64,000 bases of DNA. It comes from Pirellulales bacterium. Its GTDB lineage: Bacteria; Planctomycetota; Planctomycetia; Pirellulales; Lacipirellulaceae. Shown here in pieces: positions 52,707 through 62,310 of this stretch. The notes under the pieces are model-generated. The model ran no database searches, had not been told where the DNA came from, and saw only the letters and a program-made list of their open reading frames with translations. The stretch covers positions 868,001-932,000 of the forward strand of contig JALHQZ010000002.1 in NCBI GenBank assembly GCA_022841705.1. Reading direction: 5' to 3'. The stretch's first letter is position 1. The number at the start of each line of letters is the position of its first letter. Made by a program: the position numbers and the translations under genes.

Positions 52707-55358
52707 ATGCCATCTTTTTCCGGCCAACCCTTCGACCACCTGCGGCTTGTATGCCGCAAGAGGGGAAGTGCGCGATTTCCTCCAGCGGTAGTGCCGGAAG
52801 ATACGACGACGGCAGCCAATAAGGCGAACAGGGGTACGCATGCGACTACGCTGCGTGGGCGATCTACAGCCGCTACGACAAACTGGGTATCCCGGCAGGA
52901 CTCCCGAAAACAGGCTGGGCTGCCAACTATCGAAGCTGGAATACCGCTGCTGCTTAAGATCGATACGTCCCTAGACCTGGACGACCTGCGGCGACAGTTT
53001 GGACTTGAGATAATCTCTGAGCAAGAGGACGGCTTCGTCCTCGTTTCCTCACAAGATGTTTCGCTTGCTAACTTCGATCAGAAGCTCACAAACTATGTTG
53101 CCGGCATCACCGGTTCCGGCAACATCTCAAAGATCCACGAGATTCGAGAAGACTTAACTAACGAAGAGCGGTTGCGGCAAGTCCTATCGGACGGCGTTCT
53201 TTCTGATTGGCATTCGCTGGATGACAACGCGACCTACATCTACGACATAAGTATTGCTTGCGAAGGTGACTGGGAGTTGCCCCGCGCCTTTACGCCCCGA
53301 GGAAATTGGGGTGACGCAGCGAATACCCGCCATGCCGAAACCCGCCAGCAGGAAATCAATGCTGCCTACGAGCGATGGGATGACCTGCAATATCAGCGAT
53401 CAGAGAAGGCCAAAGAGATCATCCGCTTTTACAACGGCGATGTAATCGGCGAGTTCCACGGCAACCTCTCTGGCAACCAAACCATTCCCGACTATTTCAC
53501 GCTACGAGTCCGAATGATTGGGCGAGGGGTTCGCGACCTTGTCGTTAACTTCCCGTATGTCTTCGAGGTCGCTGAGCCAGACGACATCGAAACGCCGCAA
53601 CAGATCGCAAGGCAGTATGCAGAGCTTCAGTCCACGCTAACCATCGAGCCAGCGCATGACGACGCGGCCACGGTTTGCGTGATCGATAGCGGCATCCAAG
53701 AAGAGCATCTGTATCTTTCTCCTGGAATCGACACCGGTTCATCGCATTGCTTTCTTCCCGGAGTCGCCTCAACTGACGTAGCCGATTACGTTGCCTCGGG
53801 GGGGCACGGAACACGCGTAGCCGGAGCCGTGCTCTATGGCGACAACATCCCCACGGACGGTACGTTTCAGCTCAACACCTGGGTTCAAAATGCCCGGGTG
53901 CTCGACGCCCAATGCGACCTTCCAAGCAGCCTGCTTCCGGCCGCGATGATCCGAGACGTGGTGTCGCACTTCCACGATGGACCCAAGCAGACAAGACTCT
54001 TTAACCAATCAATTAACGCGCGGATGCCCTGCCGCCACTTGCATATGTCAGCATGGGCATCAGAAATCGATTTGTTGTCGTTTGACAACGACATCCTCGT
54101 TATCCAAAGCGTAGGTAACCTTCGTCCGACCGATGCGGCCCCGATCCTTGGAGTAAGCCAGCATTTGGTAGCTGGGCGAGATTACCCCGACTATCTCGAT
54201 GAACCAGCTTGCGGAGTTGCTAATCCGGCGCAGAGCTTTCAGGCACTGGCCGTCGGGTCTGTTGCTTACGGGGCGTTCGAGCAGGACGGTTGGCGAACTT
54301 TCGCTTCTGAGAGCGGGCATCCGTCGGCATTCTCACGCGCAGGCTTCGGCGTTTGGGATTCTATCAAGCCGGAGGTGGTCGAATACGCCGGAGACTATCT
54401 GCGAAGCGGCACTGCCAATCCGGTTGTGTCATATCCGGATGTTGGCCAGACGCAGTACCCACCGTTGGTCAGGTCGACCTTGGGAGGCGGTCCTGCCGTT
54501 GCCCGCGACATGGTAGGCACGTCGTTCGCTGCACCAAAGGTGTCGCGAATTGCGGCGGCGCTGCAAAATGCGATGCCAGACGACTCCTGTTTGCTCTACC
54601 GCGCATTGATTGTTCAATCTGCGCAGTGGCCACCTTGGGCAGAGACTTTGCCCGCCGATCAGCAAGCTAAAGTATTGCGACGTATTGGCTATGGCATCCC
54701 CGACGCGGAGCGTGCGTCAACCAATTCCGACTATCGAGTGACGCTGGTAACAAGCGAAGATCAGGAAATCGCCGCGGGCGATTGCCACGTTTTTCAAGTG
54801 CCAGTTCCTCCACAACTTCGGAACCCGGCGGATGACCACCGGATACGCATCGACGTAACGCTATCTTACGTTTCGAAGCCACGCCGCACTCGGCGAACTG
54901 AGCGCGGCTACCTTGCTACGTGGTTGGAATGGGTCAGCAGCGGTAACGGAGAGCACGTTGACGACTTCATTGATCGAGTGGTGGTCACTGACTCCGCTGC
55001 TCCCCGAAGTCCAGGCGGGTTTGGATGGACTATTGAGTCCAGAACGACTTGGGGAACACTGCGGGGAATCCGCCGCAATATCGGGACCGTCCAGAAGGAC
55101 TGGGCTTATCTAAACTCGAACTCGCTTCCCGAAGACTTTTGCATTGCGGTTCGGGGTCACGCCGGCTGGAGTAAGGCGGCGGAGTCCCGTGGGCGCTACG
55201 CCCTGACCGTCACCTTCCAGAGTGTCGGACAGGAGTTAGCCCTTTACGAACCAATTGAAGTGGCTGTAGAAGAACTACGCCTGCAGGTTGAGGCAGAGTT
55301 AGAAGTTGAGGCTGAGGCTCAAATCGAAGTCGGTGAAGCCAACGAAGGCGACGAGTAG
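52707..55358 (+). CDS. ietS: Subtilisin-like S8 protease of an ietAS-like defence pair
   Basis: 883 residues. The N-terminal region (about 60-300) is unlike other subtilases but matches the IetS layout. Triad: D327 in CVIDSGI, H367 in GGHGTRVAG and S606 in GTSFAAPK, with oxyanion N471 in QSVGNL. The C-terminal part is a beta domain ending in a Glu-rich tail. No signal peptide, so it acts in the cytoplasm. ATP-dependent proteolysis on phage cues is the proposed role. Confidence 0.85.
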   Translation: MPSFSGQPFDHLRLVCRKRGSARFPPAVVPEDTTTAANKANRGTHATTLRGRSTAATTNWVSRQDSRKQAGLPTIEAGIPLLLKIDTSLDLDDLRRQFGLEIISEQEDGFVLVSSQDVSLANFDQKLTNYVAGITGSGNISKIHEIREDLTNEERLRQVLSDGVLSDWHSLDDNATYIYDISIACEGDWELPRAFTPRGNWGDAANTRHAETRQQEINAAYERWDDLQYQRSEKAKEIIRFYNGDVIGEFHGNLSGNQTIPDYFTLRVRMIGRGVRDLVVNFPYVFEVAEPDDIETPQQIARQYAELQSTLTIEPAHDDAATVCVIDSGIQEEHLYLSPGIDTGSSHCFLPGVASTDVADYVASGGHGTRVAGAVLYGDNIPTDGTFQLNTWVQNARVLDAQCDLPSSLLPAAMIRDVVSHFHDGPKQTRLFNQSINARMPCRHLHMSAWASEIDLLSFDNDILVIQSVGNLRPTDAAPILGVSQHLVAGRDYPDYLDEPACGVANPAQSFQALAVGSVAYGAFEQDGWRTFASESGHPSAFSRAGFGVWDSIKPEVVEYAGDYLRSGTANPVVSYPDVGQTQYPPLVRSTLGGGPAVARDMVGTSFAAPKVSRIAAALQNAMPDDSCLLYRALIVQSAQWPPWAETLPADQQAKVLRRIGYGIPDAERASTNSDYRVTLVTSEDQEIAAGDCHVFQVPVPPQLRNPADDHRIRIDVTLSYVSKPRRTRRTERGYLATWLEWVSSGNGEHVDDFIDRVVVTDSAAPRSPGGFGWTIESRTTWGTLRGIRRNIGTVQKDWAYLNSNSLPEDFCIAVRGHAGWSKAAESRGRYALTVTFQSVGQELALYEPIEVAVEELRLQVEAELEVEAEAQIEVGEANEGDE

Positions 55359-55493
55359 TGGAACCAAGACGTTGAATACAAATGGTGACCGAGCCATTTT
55401 CACTTGGAGCGTCGCGGACCTGTTGCGCGGACCCTAAGCGGCCAGGTTCTAATTCATCATACGCCGTCCGAGTTGATGGCCCGCTCGCGACTG

Positions 55494-56555
55494 TTAGGGG
55501 CTGGATGGTTGGTGATCAGACGACCTAAGCCCCAAAGAGGCGTAGGGGGCGGTGCTGTTTTTGAAAAAAGTGTCGTCAATTTCATCGAACAATTCGGCGC
55601 CCCGCGTACGTCCCATTTTGAACAAAGGCTCGGTCATGCTCCTGTTGTCGAGCGTCCATGTCTTATCGGACAAGTCGAAGTCGACGTGCCTATACCGATC
55701 ACCGAGTGTGATTTCTAGCGGCCGCTGAATTCCTTGAACCTGCGACACCGTCATCACTTCTGCCGCGCGAGACGCCCAAAACAACATGCCGGCGTCCCCT
55801 CCAGGCGGTGCCAGCGAATACGTCGCTTTCCCAGTGCCGAGGGATAGCAAGTAGACTTGGTCCAGGTCCGCACCACTGGCACGGCCCATTTGATTTTGGG
55901 CGGCAAAAACTCTGGATGCCTCCGAAAGTACGACCACGCCCGGGTCATTGGCCCACAATCCGCCGTCGGCATAGTTCTTGCCGTCGGGCATTGTTTTGTG
56001 GGGAAAGTAGGTCGGCGCTGCCGTAACGGCAACGATGACGTCGGCAATTCTCCAGCCATATTCTGGGCACTCCATTGGAAGATGTGGAGTGCGGAACACC
56101 TTGGTCTCTCCATCCGTAAGATTGACAGCAGGAATCACTAAGCGGCAGCGGGTTGCTTCCGCCATCGTCTTATCGCCAAAGGCGTCCGTCATCGAATCGG
56201 CTAGGTGAAACGGACAGTAGCGAGATTGAAAGAAGTGATCGAGGTTTCGACCTGAACGTCGGCGAACGTACCAGCGCAGCATGGGGTAGAAGCCGCGAAG
56301 AGCCCGATGTCTTAAGACTAGTGGATCCCGGGGATGAAAGATTTGATCGCTGTTCCGCCGGTAGAATTCCTCGACCTCAGCAGCCGTGAGCCCGCTACAC
56401 AATGAGGCTGCCGTAATTGCGCCGGTTGAAGTGCCTGCGATTAGGTCGAAGTAGTCGGTCAGCGGTCGCGAGAGCCGGCTCTCCAACTCAGCTAACACGC
56501 CGATTGCGAACGCCCCGCGGAGGCCGCCTCCTGCTAAGGCTAGGATTCGAAACAT
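55494..56555 (-). CDS. Patatin-like phospholipase
   Basis: 353 residues. Oxyanion loop GGGLRGAF 9-16, nucleophile S43 in GTSTGA and D197 in YADGGLWAND form the patatin catalytic dyad. Size and motif spacing equal those of CapV-type effectors of CBASS defence, which destroy the membrane when bound to a cyclic nucleotide. But no CD-NTase, E1/E2/JAB protein or TIR is encoded near, so it may be a solo effector. Converges on the IetS gene. Confidence 0.85.
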   Translation of the reverse strand: MFRILALAGGGLRGAFAIGVLAELESRLSRPLTDYFDLIAGTSTGAITAASLCSGLTAAEVEEFYRRNSDQIFHPRDPLVLRHRALRGFYPMLRWYVRRRSGRNLDHFFQSRYCPFHLADSMTDAFGDKTMAEATRCRLVIPAVNLTDGETKVFRTPHLPMECPEYGWRIADVIVAVTAAPTYFPHKTMPDGKNYADGGLWANDPGVVVLSEASRVFAAQNQMGRASGADLDQVYLLSLGTGKATYSLAPPGGDAGMLFWASRAAEVMTVSQVQGIQRPLEITLGDRYRHVDFDLSDKTWTLDNRSMTEPLFKMGRTRGAELFDEIDDTFFKNSTAPYASLGLRSSDHQPSSP

Positions 56556-56703
56556 AGGAGCACCAGAGGAAACGGCGGTTAAACTCTCTAGACGACATTC
56601 ATATTCTCAACGACCTGTGGTAATGCCACGGTCGCCTTCGTGATTTACCGCTCGTTCCTGTTTTCGTGCATCGGTCGATTCCAGCACATATTGTCAGCAG
56701 ATT

Positions 56704-56943
56704 CTAAGCTGCTTCAATTGCTTTAATCGCTTCCAGAACCAAATTGAACTCGTCATTGCAGAAGGGGCAGGCTTCAAGGTGCTCTCGTACGAGATAGAGA
56801 GTTCCTTTGATCGGCTTGCGATCCAGGATGTTCTGAGTGTACATATCCAATTCTTCCAAGCATTCCGGACAGCTCAGCTCGACCTCATGTGTCTGCCGTA
56901 GCATCTTCACCAAATCGACAAGTTGATTAGCGTTTATGCCCAT
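56704..56943 (-). CDS. Small zinc-finger protein, putative anti-sigma factor
   Basis: 79 residues. CPECLEEL near 25 and HLEACPFCNDEF near 54 give the Cys/His pattern of zf-HC2-like or anti-sigma zinc-binding modules. No membrane helix. Stops 9 nt before the next gene's stop codon region on the same strand, directly downstream of the ECF sigma factor, so it could be its regulator. Confidence 0.65.
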   Translation of the reverse strand: MGINANQLVDLVKMLRQTHEVELSCPECLEELDMYTQNILDRKPIKGTLYLVREHLEACPFCNDEFNLVLEAIKAIEAA

Positions 56944-56952
56944 AGTTTCGCC

Positions 56953-57576
56953 TTAAGCCCAGGCCTCATGAACATCATCAATAGTGAATCCGGACGCTTC
57001 GAGACTCTGCCGCAGTTTTTTCCGAGCGTCGTGCATCAGCTTGTATAAGGAGTTTGCGTTGCTTCCAAGTTTCTTAGCGATCTGCGAGAGCGGCATGCCA
57101 TGAAGTTCGGCGGTGATCGCTAGCCACTGTTTCTGAGTCAGCTCACTACCGATTAATTCTTCCAACTTTTTCAGGAACAGTGCCTGATTGCTTTCTTGAT
57201 CGATCTTCTGCGGGCTATCAGGTGCGACTCCGGGTTCGAATTCCGCGTCAGCCGACATGCTCTCAAGAGATACGTTGTGCCAGTCGCGTTGACGCATACT
57301 GCTGAAAGCCGTACGAACCGCGATTGTAACCGCCCATGTGCGAAACTTGCTTCTGCCGGAAAACGTTCCAAGTTTGTCGATAATCTTGATGCAGGCGTCC
57401 TGGCAGACGTCCTCCAAAAAAGCCTCGTCAATCCGGCCTCGCTTCGACAATGCCTTGCCGAGACCACGGCGCAGCATGTCGCGGAGATCCCTGGCGGCAT
57501 CGTCCCGCACCATCAGGTCGTTAGACCTGAGATCGTTGATCCACGCTTCATCATTGTCACCGCGGCGAGCAGTCAT
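56953..57576 (-). CDS. ECF RNA polymerase sigma factor
   Basis: 207 residues from the ATG at 57576 (MTARRGDNDEA). Region 2 with EDVCQDACIKIIDKLGTFSG near 62-81 and FRTWAVTIAVRTAFSSMRQR near 85-104; region 4 HTH with MPLSQIAKKLGSNANSLYKL. Directs RNA polymerase to its own promoters; candidates are the divergent DUF417 gene and the P460 row. Paired with the zinc-finger protein after it. Confidence 0.9.
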   Translation of the reverse strand: MTARRGDNDEAWINDLRSNDLMVRDDAARDLRDMLRRGLGKALSKRGRIDEAFLEDVCQDACIKIIDKLGTFSGRSKFRTWAVTIAVRTAFSSMRQRDWHNVSLESMSADAEFEPGVAPDSPQKIDQESNQALFLKKLEELIGSELTQKQWLAITAELHGMPLSQIAKKLGSNANSLYKLMHDARKKLRQSLEASGFTIDDVHEAWA

Positions 57577-57831
57577 AGCTTTGTCGCTGCCCCGCACCTT
57601 TGCTCCACGTCTGGAATATACCCGGACAAATCCAACGAAGCAGCCGGCGTTACGCTGGCCCCCATCTGTGACGCAGTCGACGCTGCATTCTTACCTTCTG
57701 AGAATGGACGCCGCGAAGACGGATGCATCGGCGATGTTTTTACTTTCTTGGTAAGAATCGGAGATGGCAGGCGTCCAAGTGTCAGTGACAAGCGATTGTC
57801 TTCACTGCTGAAAAAAGGAAAGGGCATAGTC

Positions 57832-58377
57832 ATGGCAAAACCTGCGATTCAGGAAACATTGAGTGAGCTCTCGACGACCCAGCGAACGGCTAGACTTCTA
57901 GTAAACGCTTCTCCTAGCATCGACGCCGTCGGCCGATATGCCCTCAGGTACGGTCTCGTGGTTGTATTAGTATGGATCGGTGGCATGAAGTTTACGGCCT
58001 ATGAGGCTGAAGGGATCTCCGGCCTCGTGTCCAATAGCCCGTTGATGAGCTGGGCTTACTCATTGTTTAGCGTCCAGGGCTTCTCAACACTGCTCGGCGT
58101 CACTGAAATCGTAGTCGCACTGCTGGTAGCGGCTCGCCCACTCTCAGCCAGGATCGCACTCGCGGGAAGCTCCGCTGCCGCTGGAATGTTCTTGACCACG
58201 CTGAGTTTTCTGCTCACGACGCCGGGGGTCTGGGAGTTATCCGCTGGTGGATTTCCGGCGCTGTCGGTCGTACCGGGGCAGTTCCTGCTCAAGGACTTTG
58301 TATTGTTGGGTGCATCGCTGCGGCTGTTCGCCGACGATTGGCAGAGCGTCGCGACTGCTCATTTGCGGCCGAAGTGA
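57832..58377 (+). CDS. DUF417 (RclC/YkgB-like) membrane protein
   Basis: 181 residues from the ATG at 57832. Four membrane helices, the second with YGLVVVLVWIGGMKFTAYEA, the family signature, and PLMSWAYSLFSVQGFSTLLG. RclC of E. coli belongs to this family and is induced by reactive chlorine. Divergent from the ECF sigma factor, so that sigma factor may control it. Confidence 0.85.
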   Translation: MAKPAIQETLSELSTTQRTARLLVNASPSIDAVGRYALRYGLVVVLVWIGGMKFTAYEAEGISGLVSNSPLMSWAYSLFSVQGFSTLLGVTEIVVALLVAARPLSARIALAGSSAAAGMFLTTLSFLLTTPGVWELSAGGFPALSVVPGQFLLKDFVLLGASLRLFADDWQSVATAHLRPK

Positions 58378-58406
58378 TCGATGCGACGATAACCCCCGTT
58401 GCTGCA

Positions 58407-59075
58407 TCAGTGCTCGGTTGCGCTCAAACTGAGTAGGCGATCAAGGGCAAGTAGGCACAGATGCGATCGTGTGTAGTCAATAATTCCTTCCTGTTTGAGT
58501 TCGACCAGTATTTCGGAGACAACCGGCCGGGCGGCCACCACGAGCTGGGAGAATTCTTCGTGGGTGAGTCGTACGTCGACAAGATGGCCATGTCCACACC
58601 GCCCACCTGCGAAGCAGATCAGATCGTAGAGCGCGGTGGCGATGCGCGTCCGCAATGGAAAGATCAATTGCCACTGCATGCGTCGATCGAGAGCCTGCAA
58701 CTGCGACGAGAAGGTCTGCAGCATCAGGGATCCGAAGGCGGGCGACGCCACCGCCTGATTCTCAATCTCTTCTCGGTCGACCTCGATCACGCATGACATT
58801 CCGCTGGCGATGGCCTGCTCATTGGGCAGGAAGAATCCCGGCCTGAAGGGCAAATCGCCAAACATCGCTCCTTTTCCGAGGAGCATTCGCGTCAGCAATC
58901 TTCCATCGGGCTCGGAGTACGCAAGCCGCACGTAACCTCGCTTGACGACGAATGTTCTTCCGGGAGTTCGGCGCAGATAAATGGGCGTCTTGGACTTTAC
59001 GTCGCGAGCAGCAGCAGACTTGACTTTGCCGCACGCAGTCACGAAAGGCGTTGAGAGGTCAGCGAGGATTTGCAT
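58407..59075 (-). CDS. Crp/Fnr-type transcription regulator
   Basis: 222 residues. N-terminal cNMP-like beta domain: TFVVKRGYVRLAYSEPDGR, then LLGKGAMFGDLPF. C-terminal winged helix: RLTHEEFSQLVVAARPVVSEILVEL. Has no Fe-S Cys cluster of FNR; one Cys near 15 and others in ICFAGGRCGH. A match to an NO- or redox-responsive member (DNR-like) is possible. Its gene shares the intergenic region with the P460 row. Confidence 0.85.
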   Translation of the reverse strand: MQILADLSTPFVTACGKVKSAAARDVKSKTPIYLRRTPGRTFVVKRGYVRLAYSEPDGRLLTRMLLGKGAMFGDLPFRPGFFLPNEQAIASGMSCVIEVDREEIENQAVASPAFGSLMLQTFSSQLQALDRRMQWQLIFPLRTRIATALYDLICFAGGRCGHGHLVDVRLTHEEFSQLVVAARPVVSEILVELKQEGIIDYTRSHLCLLALDRLLSLSATEH

Positions 59076-59203
59076 GCTGTAGTTCCGTGGTTGGTTATTC
59101 TGAGGAGTTTAGGAAATCGCATGCGTCACTCCGATTCGATTTCCAACCGAGCGATGGTTCGCCTGCGTCGGCATGCAGGATAATTGTTAATAATTGAATT
59201 TTT

Positions 59204-59219
59204 TGTCATCTATCTGACA
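59204..59219. promoter_or_regulatory. Crp/Fnr-type palindrome in the divergent promoter
   Basis: TGTCA-N6-TGACA, a perfect 5-bp inverted repeat with the 6-nt spacer of Crp-family sites, embedded in an AT-rich stretch, 111 nt before the P460 gene and 128 nt before the Crp gene. Presumably bound by the neighbouring regulator. Confidence 0.65.
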
Positions 59220-59330
59220 GAATTACATCCAGGGTAGCTACTACCATGATAGCCTGACAACCTGGGCTGGCAGTCGATCCAGGTCCCCTGGCGCTTGCCA
59301 GCAGCGTTATCCCCGAGAGCGAGGACTTCA

Positions 59331-59930
59331 ATGAACATTCGATTGTTGGCGGGCGTGTCGTGTGCGGCGTGTGTGTGTGCAATTGGCGCATGGCTGGTGC
59401 AATCCCCCGCTGCGTTGGCGCAAGAAAAGAAAGCGGAAGCAAAGTCCTGGGTCGAATTCACGGCCGACGGCAAGGCAAAACAGCCAGTGGGATACCGCAA
59501 GTGGGTCTACATTGGCACGCCTCTCACGCCGAACGACATGAACGACGGCGAGGCAGCCTTCCCGGAGTTCCACAACGTGTACATGGACCCGGACAGCTTC
59601 GCCCATGTCGAGAAGACCGGTGAGTACCGTGACGGCACCGTGCTCGTCAAGGAACTCGTATCAGTCGGATCGAAGGAACAGACAAGCGGGAAAGGTTACT
59701 TCCAAGGTGATTTCATCGGATTGGAAGTCTCCGTAAAAGACAGTAAGCGTTTCCCTAACGAGCCGGGCAACTGGGCTTACTTCAGCTTCGGCCACAAGTA
59801 TCCCCTCAAGGCTGAGGCCCCCCTTACCGCAACCGCTTCCTGCAATAGTTGCCACGAGAAGAATGCCACGAACTTTGTTTTCTCTGATGTGTATCCAGTG
59901 CTTGGAAGCGTGTTGAAGGCGAAGAAGTAA
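59331..59930 (+). CDS. Cytochrome P460-family protein
   Basis: 199 residues from the ATG at 59331. A signal peptide (LLAGVSCAACVCAIGAWLVQ...ALA) precedes the P460 fold, YRKWVYIGTPLTPNDMN and NVYMDPDSFAHVEKTG, and a c-type haem motif CNSCH near 180. P460 enzymes oxidise hydroxylamine or NO to nitrite/N2O in the periplasm. The Lys that crosslinks to haem in P460 cannot be fixed by eye. Likely regulated by the Crp gene through the palindrome. Confidence 0.85.
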   Translation: MNIRLLAGVSCAACVCAIGAWLVQSPAALAQEKKAEAKSWVEFTADGKAKQPVGYRKWVYIGTPLTPNDMNDGEAAFPEFHNVYMDPDSFAHVEKTGEYRDGTVLVKELVSVGSKEQTSGKGYFQGDFIGLEVSVKDSKRFPNEPGNWAYFSFGHKYPLKAEAPLTATASCNSCHEKNATNFVFSDVYPVLGSVLKAKK

Positions 59931-60063
59931 CGGCCTGGCATCGCGAGATTTAGCTCAAGCGTTACCTGGCGATGGTTCTAGCCAATGTTGACCAGGGATT
60001 ACTGGATAATTGACACTCGAATGCGCTGCATGCGCACAGAGAATACATTCTGGAGTACTTCTC

Positions 60064-61449
60064 GTGACTCAGTCCGCTTTCAGCGCCGCCATTGGCGTCT
60101 TTCTGTCTTTCACGACCATGCTCGTTCACGCGCATGCTGATCATGGGCGCTATCTTTACATCCAGGCGAACGATACCCGTGAAGGGAAGAACGCAGTCCT
60201 AGGTTACCACCGAAACGACGACGGCACACTTTCGCCGCTGCCGGGAAGCCCGTTCTACACCGGTGGAACCGGCATGAACAACGATACTCACGGGAAGCTG
60301 GGGCCGCATGATAATGACACGCCATTAGTCATCAGCCCGGACGGAAAATATCTGTTTACTGTGAACACTCACAGCAACACGATTGCCGTGTTCACGCTCC
60401 ACGACGATGGTTCATTGCAACACGTCAAAGGATCGCCGTTCTCATCGCATGGCGTGGCTCCTAACAGCTTATCTGTTAATGGCAACACGTTGCTGGTCTC
60501 GAATCGCAATGAAGACTATCACCAGATCGAGAAATTGCGTGGCGAAGAAAACGCCAGCTACGTGTCTTTCATGATTGGTGACGATGGGTCGCTGCAAGAA
60601 GTGTCGAAGATTGAGGTTGAAGGATCCCAGAAACCGACTCAGGTCCATGCCTCCCAGACCAATCCCGCCATCGCCTTCGGATGCGACTTCCAGGTCGACG
60701 TCGATTTTGACGGCGATGAAACGCGCTCATTTCTTGCAGGGGTAAAGCCGAGCGTGCAGGGGCAGTTGCATGTGTTTCAACTTGGCCATGGGAGTAACCT
60801 GACGGAGAAGTCGCGCCTGCAGCTACCGGAAACGAACGCCGGCTACAAATACAAAGGGATGGACGGCGTCCCCTCCATGCCGCTGGGAATCTGGACCCAT
60901 CCCAAGCAACCGTTGCTTTATGTGGGATTCGTGACGAGGAACGAACTCGGCGTGTACCGTTTCACCAAGGATGGTGAGATGCTCTTCAAGGGCTCCGTTC
61001 CCAACAGCGGTCAGGACATCTGCTGGGTGCTGCCTAATAAAGAAGGAACGCGACTGTACACGGTCAATAATCTGCCTCGGCCCGACTTGGGACAAAAGGC
61101 TGCGACGGTGGCAACCTACGACATCTCAGGGGAGCACGCGGATAAACCGGTCGAGATCGGAGTGATTGAACTTCCGATGCCGGGTGAGTCGTTCCGCAAT
61201 AACCGGAACTTCGATCAGCCGGGCAGTACCGCTTTCCAGTGTGCCTTGAATCCGGAGGAGACGACCCTGTACGTCGTCTGTCAGCGCATCAATCAGACGG
61301 AAGAGAATAAGAGCGAGGAAGGAAATATCCTCCACAGTTTGAAGCTCGATGAGAATGGACTTCCTTCGACGATTCAGTCGCGGCAGCTGGGGCCGGACGG
61401 AGTTCATTTCCAATCCCGTCCACAAGGCGTCGCGACTATCAATAAGTGA
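60064..61449 (+). CDS. Exported beta-propeller lactonase-like protein
   Basis: 461 residues from the GTG at 60064 behind GGAGT (60010 start rejected: it would put the signal peptide inside). Signal peptide SAAIGVFLSFTTMLVHAHA. The body is a seven-bladed propeller of the 6-phosphogluconolactonase/YVTN kind: DGTLSPLPGSPFYTGG, then SPDGKYLFTVNTHSN, and HPKQPLLYVGF. Substrate unknown. Lies between two P460 genes. Confidence 0.8.
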   Translation: MTQSAFSAAIGVFLSFTTMLVHAHADHGRYLYIQANDTREGKNAVLGYHRNDDGTLSPLPGSPFYTGGTGMNNDTHGKLGPHDNDTPLVISPDGKYLFTVNTHSNTIAVFTLHDDGSLQHVKGSPFSSHGVAPNSLSVNGNTLLVSNRNEDYHQIEKLRGEENASYVSFMIGDDGSLQEVSKIEVEGSQKPTQVHASQTNPAIAFGCDFQVDVDFDGDETRSFLAGVKPSVQGQLHVFQLGHGSNLTEKSRLQLPETNAGYKYKGMDGVPSMPLGIWTHPKQPLLYVGFVTRNELGVYRFTKDGEMLFKGSVPNSGQDICWVLPNKEGTRLYTVNNLPRPDLGQKAATVATYDISGEHADKPVEIGVIELPMPGESFRNNRNFDQPGSTAFQCALNPEETTLYVVCQRINQTEENKSEEGNILHSLKLDENGLPSTIQSRQLGPDGVHFQSRPQGVATINK

Positions 61450-61497
61450 GATCCATCAAGCACAGATGGACCTTGCATTGTCCTTAGGAGTTCTTCT

Positions 61498-62169
61498 GTG
61501 AACGAATCCACAAATTTTGAACCACGATCCACTTCTGCTCGAGTTGGTCCGAAATGCGTCATTGTCGCCGGTTTCCTAGTCGTCGCGGGCGTTTGGACTA
61601 ATCAGGAACTCGGCGCCCAGCAAGCAAAGCCCGAGGTGTTCTCGAAGTACGTCGATGCCACAGGTGAAATCTCCTTGCCTGACGACTTCGAGACAGCTTT
61701 TGTTCACCTTGGGACGGTGGCGGTCGCTACAGAGTCTGATAAGCCCGTCGATGAGCTGCACGGGACTTATACCCGCTCTGAGGACTTGGCCGCCTTCCTG
61801 AAAGATGGAAAGTTCCCTGACGGCGCTATCTTGGTCAAAGACGTAAGATCGACTAGCCATTCGGAGCTAACAACTGGTGATGCTGCCTACGGGGCGGGCG
61901 TCAAAGTGTGGTTTGTGATGATCAAGGATTCGAAGGGGCGGTTTCCAGAGAACGATCTCTGGGGCGACGGCTGGGGCTGGGGCTTGTTTGAAGGAAAAGA
62001 TCGGGCGAAGCAAGTTGCCACGGATTACACGACGGACTGCCGGTCGTGTCACGTCCCGGCGAAGAAAAACGACTGGATCTACACCCAGTGCTATCCGGCA
62101 TTAAGCAAGGAGTCGAAAGTAGCGGGATCGGCTGAAGAGACGAAGGGGTCAACCGCGAAATCTGACTGA
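61498..62169 (+). CDS. Second cytochrome P460-family protein
   Basis: 223 residues from a GTG behind AGGAG. N-terminal anchor VIVAGFLVVAGVW, P460-like body with AFVHLGTVAVATESD and YTRSEDLAAFLKDGKFPDGA, then a CRSCH haem motif near 183. Differs strongly from the first P460, so the two are not a recent duplication. Forms the third gene of the row (48 nt after the lactonase stop). Confidence 0.8.
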   Translation: MNESTNFEPRSTSARVGPKCVIVAGFLVVAGVWTNQELGAQQAKPEVFSKYVDATGEISLPDDFETAFVHLGTVAVATESDKPVDELHGTYTRSEDLAAFLKDGKFPDGAILVKDVRSTSHSELTTGDAAYGAGVKVWFVMIKDSKGRFPENDLWGDGWGWGLFEGKDRAKQVATDYTTDCRSCHVPAKKNDWIYTQCYPALSKESKVAGSAEETKGSTAKSD

Positions 62170-62310
62170 GCGGGAATTCGGCATAACAGACGTAGGTCAT
62201 GCGGCCACCGATCAGCGACGGTAGGCATGCTGACAGGCTGCCCGGGCGAAGCGTTCTCGTTGAAGGAAGTACCAGCATCTCCAGAGTGTCAAAGCACTTA
62301 GCGGGCGGCG

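Noticed and set aside
55494..56555. A complete CBASS operon
   Set aside because: Only the patatin-type effector is present; no cyclase or ancillary genes.
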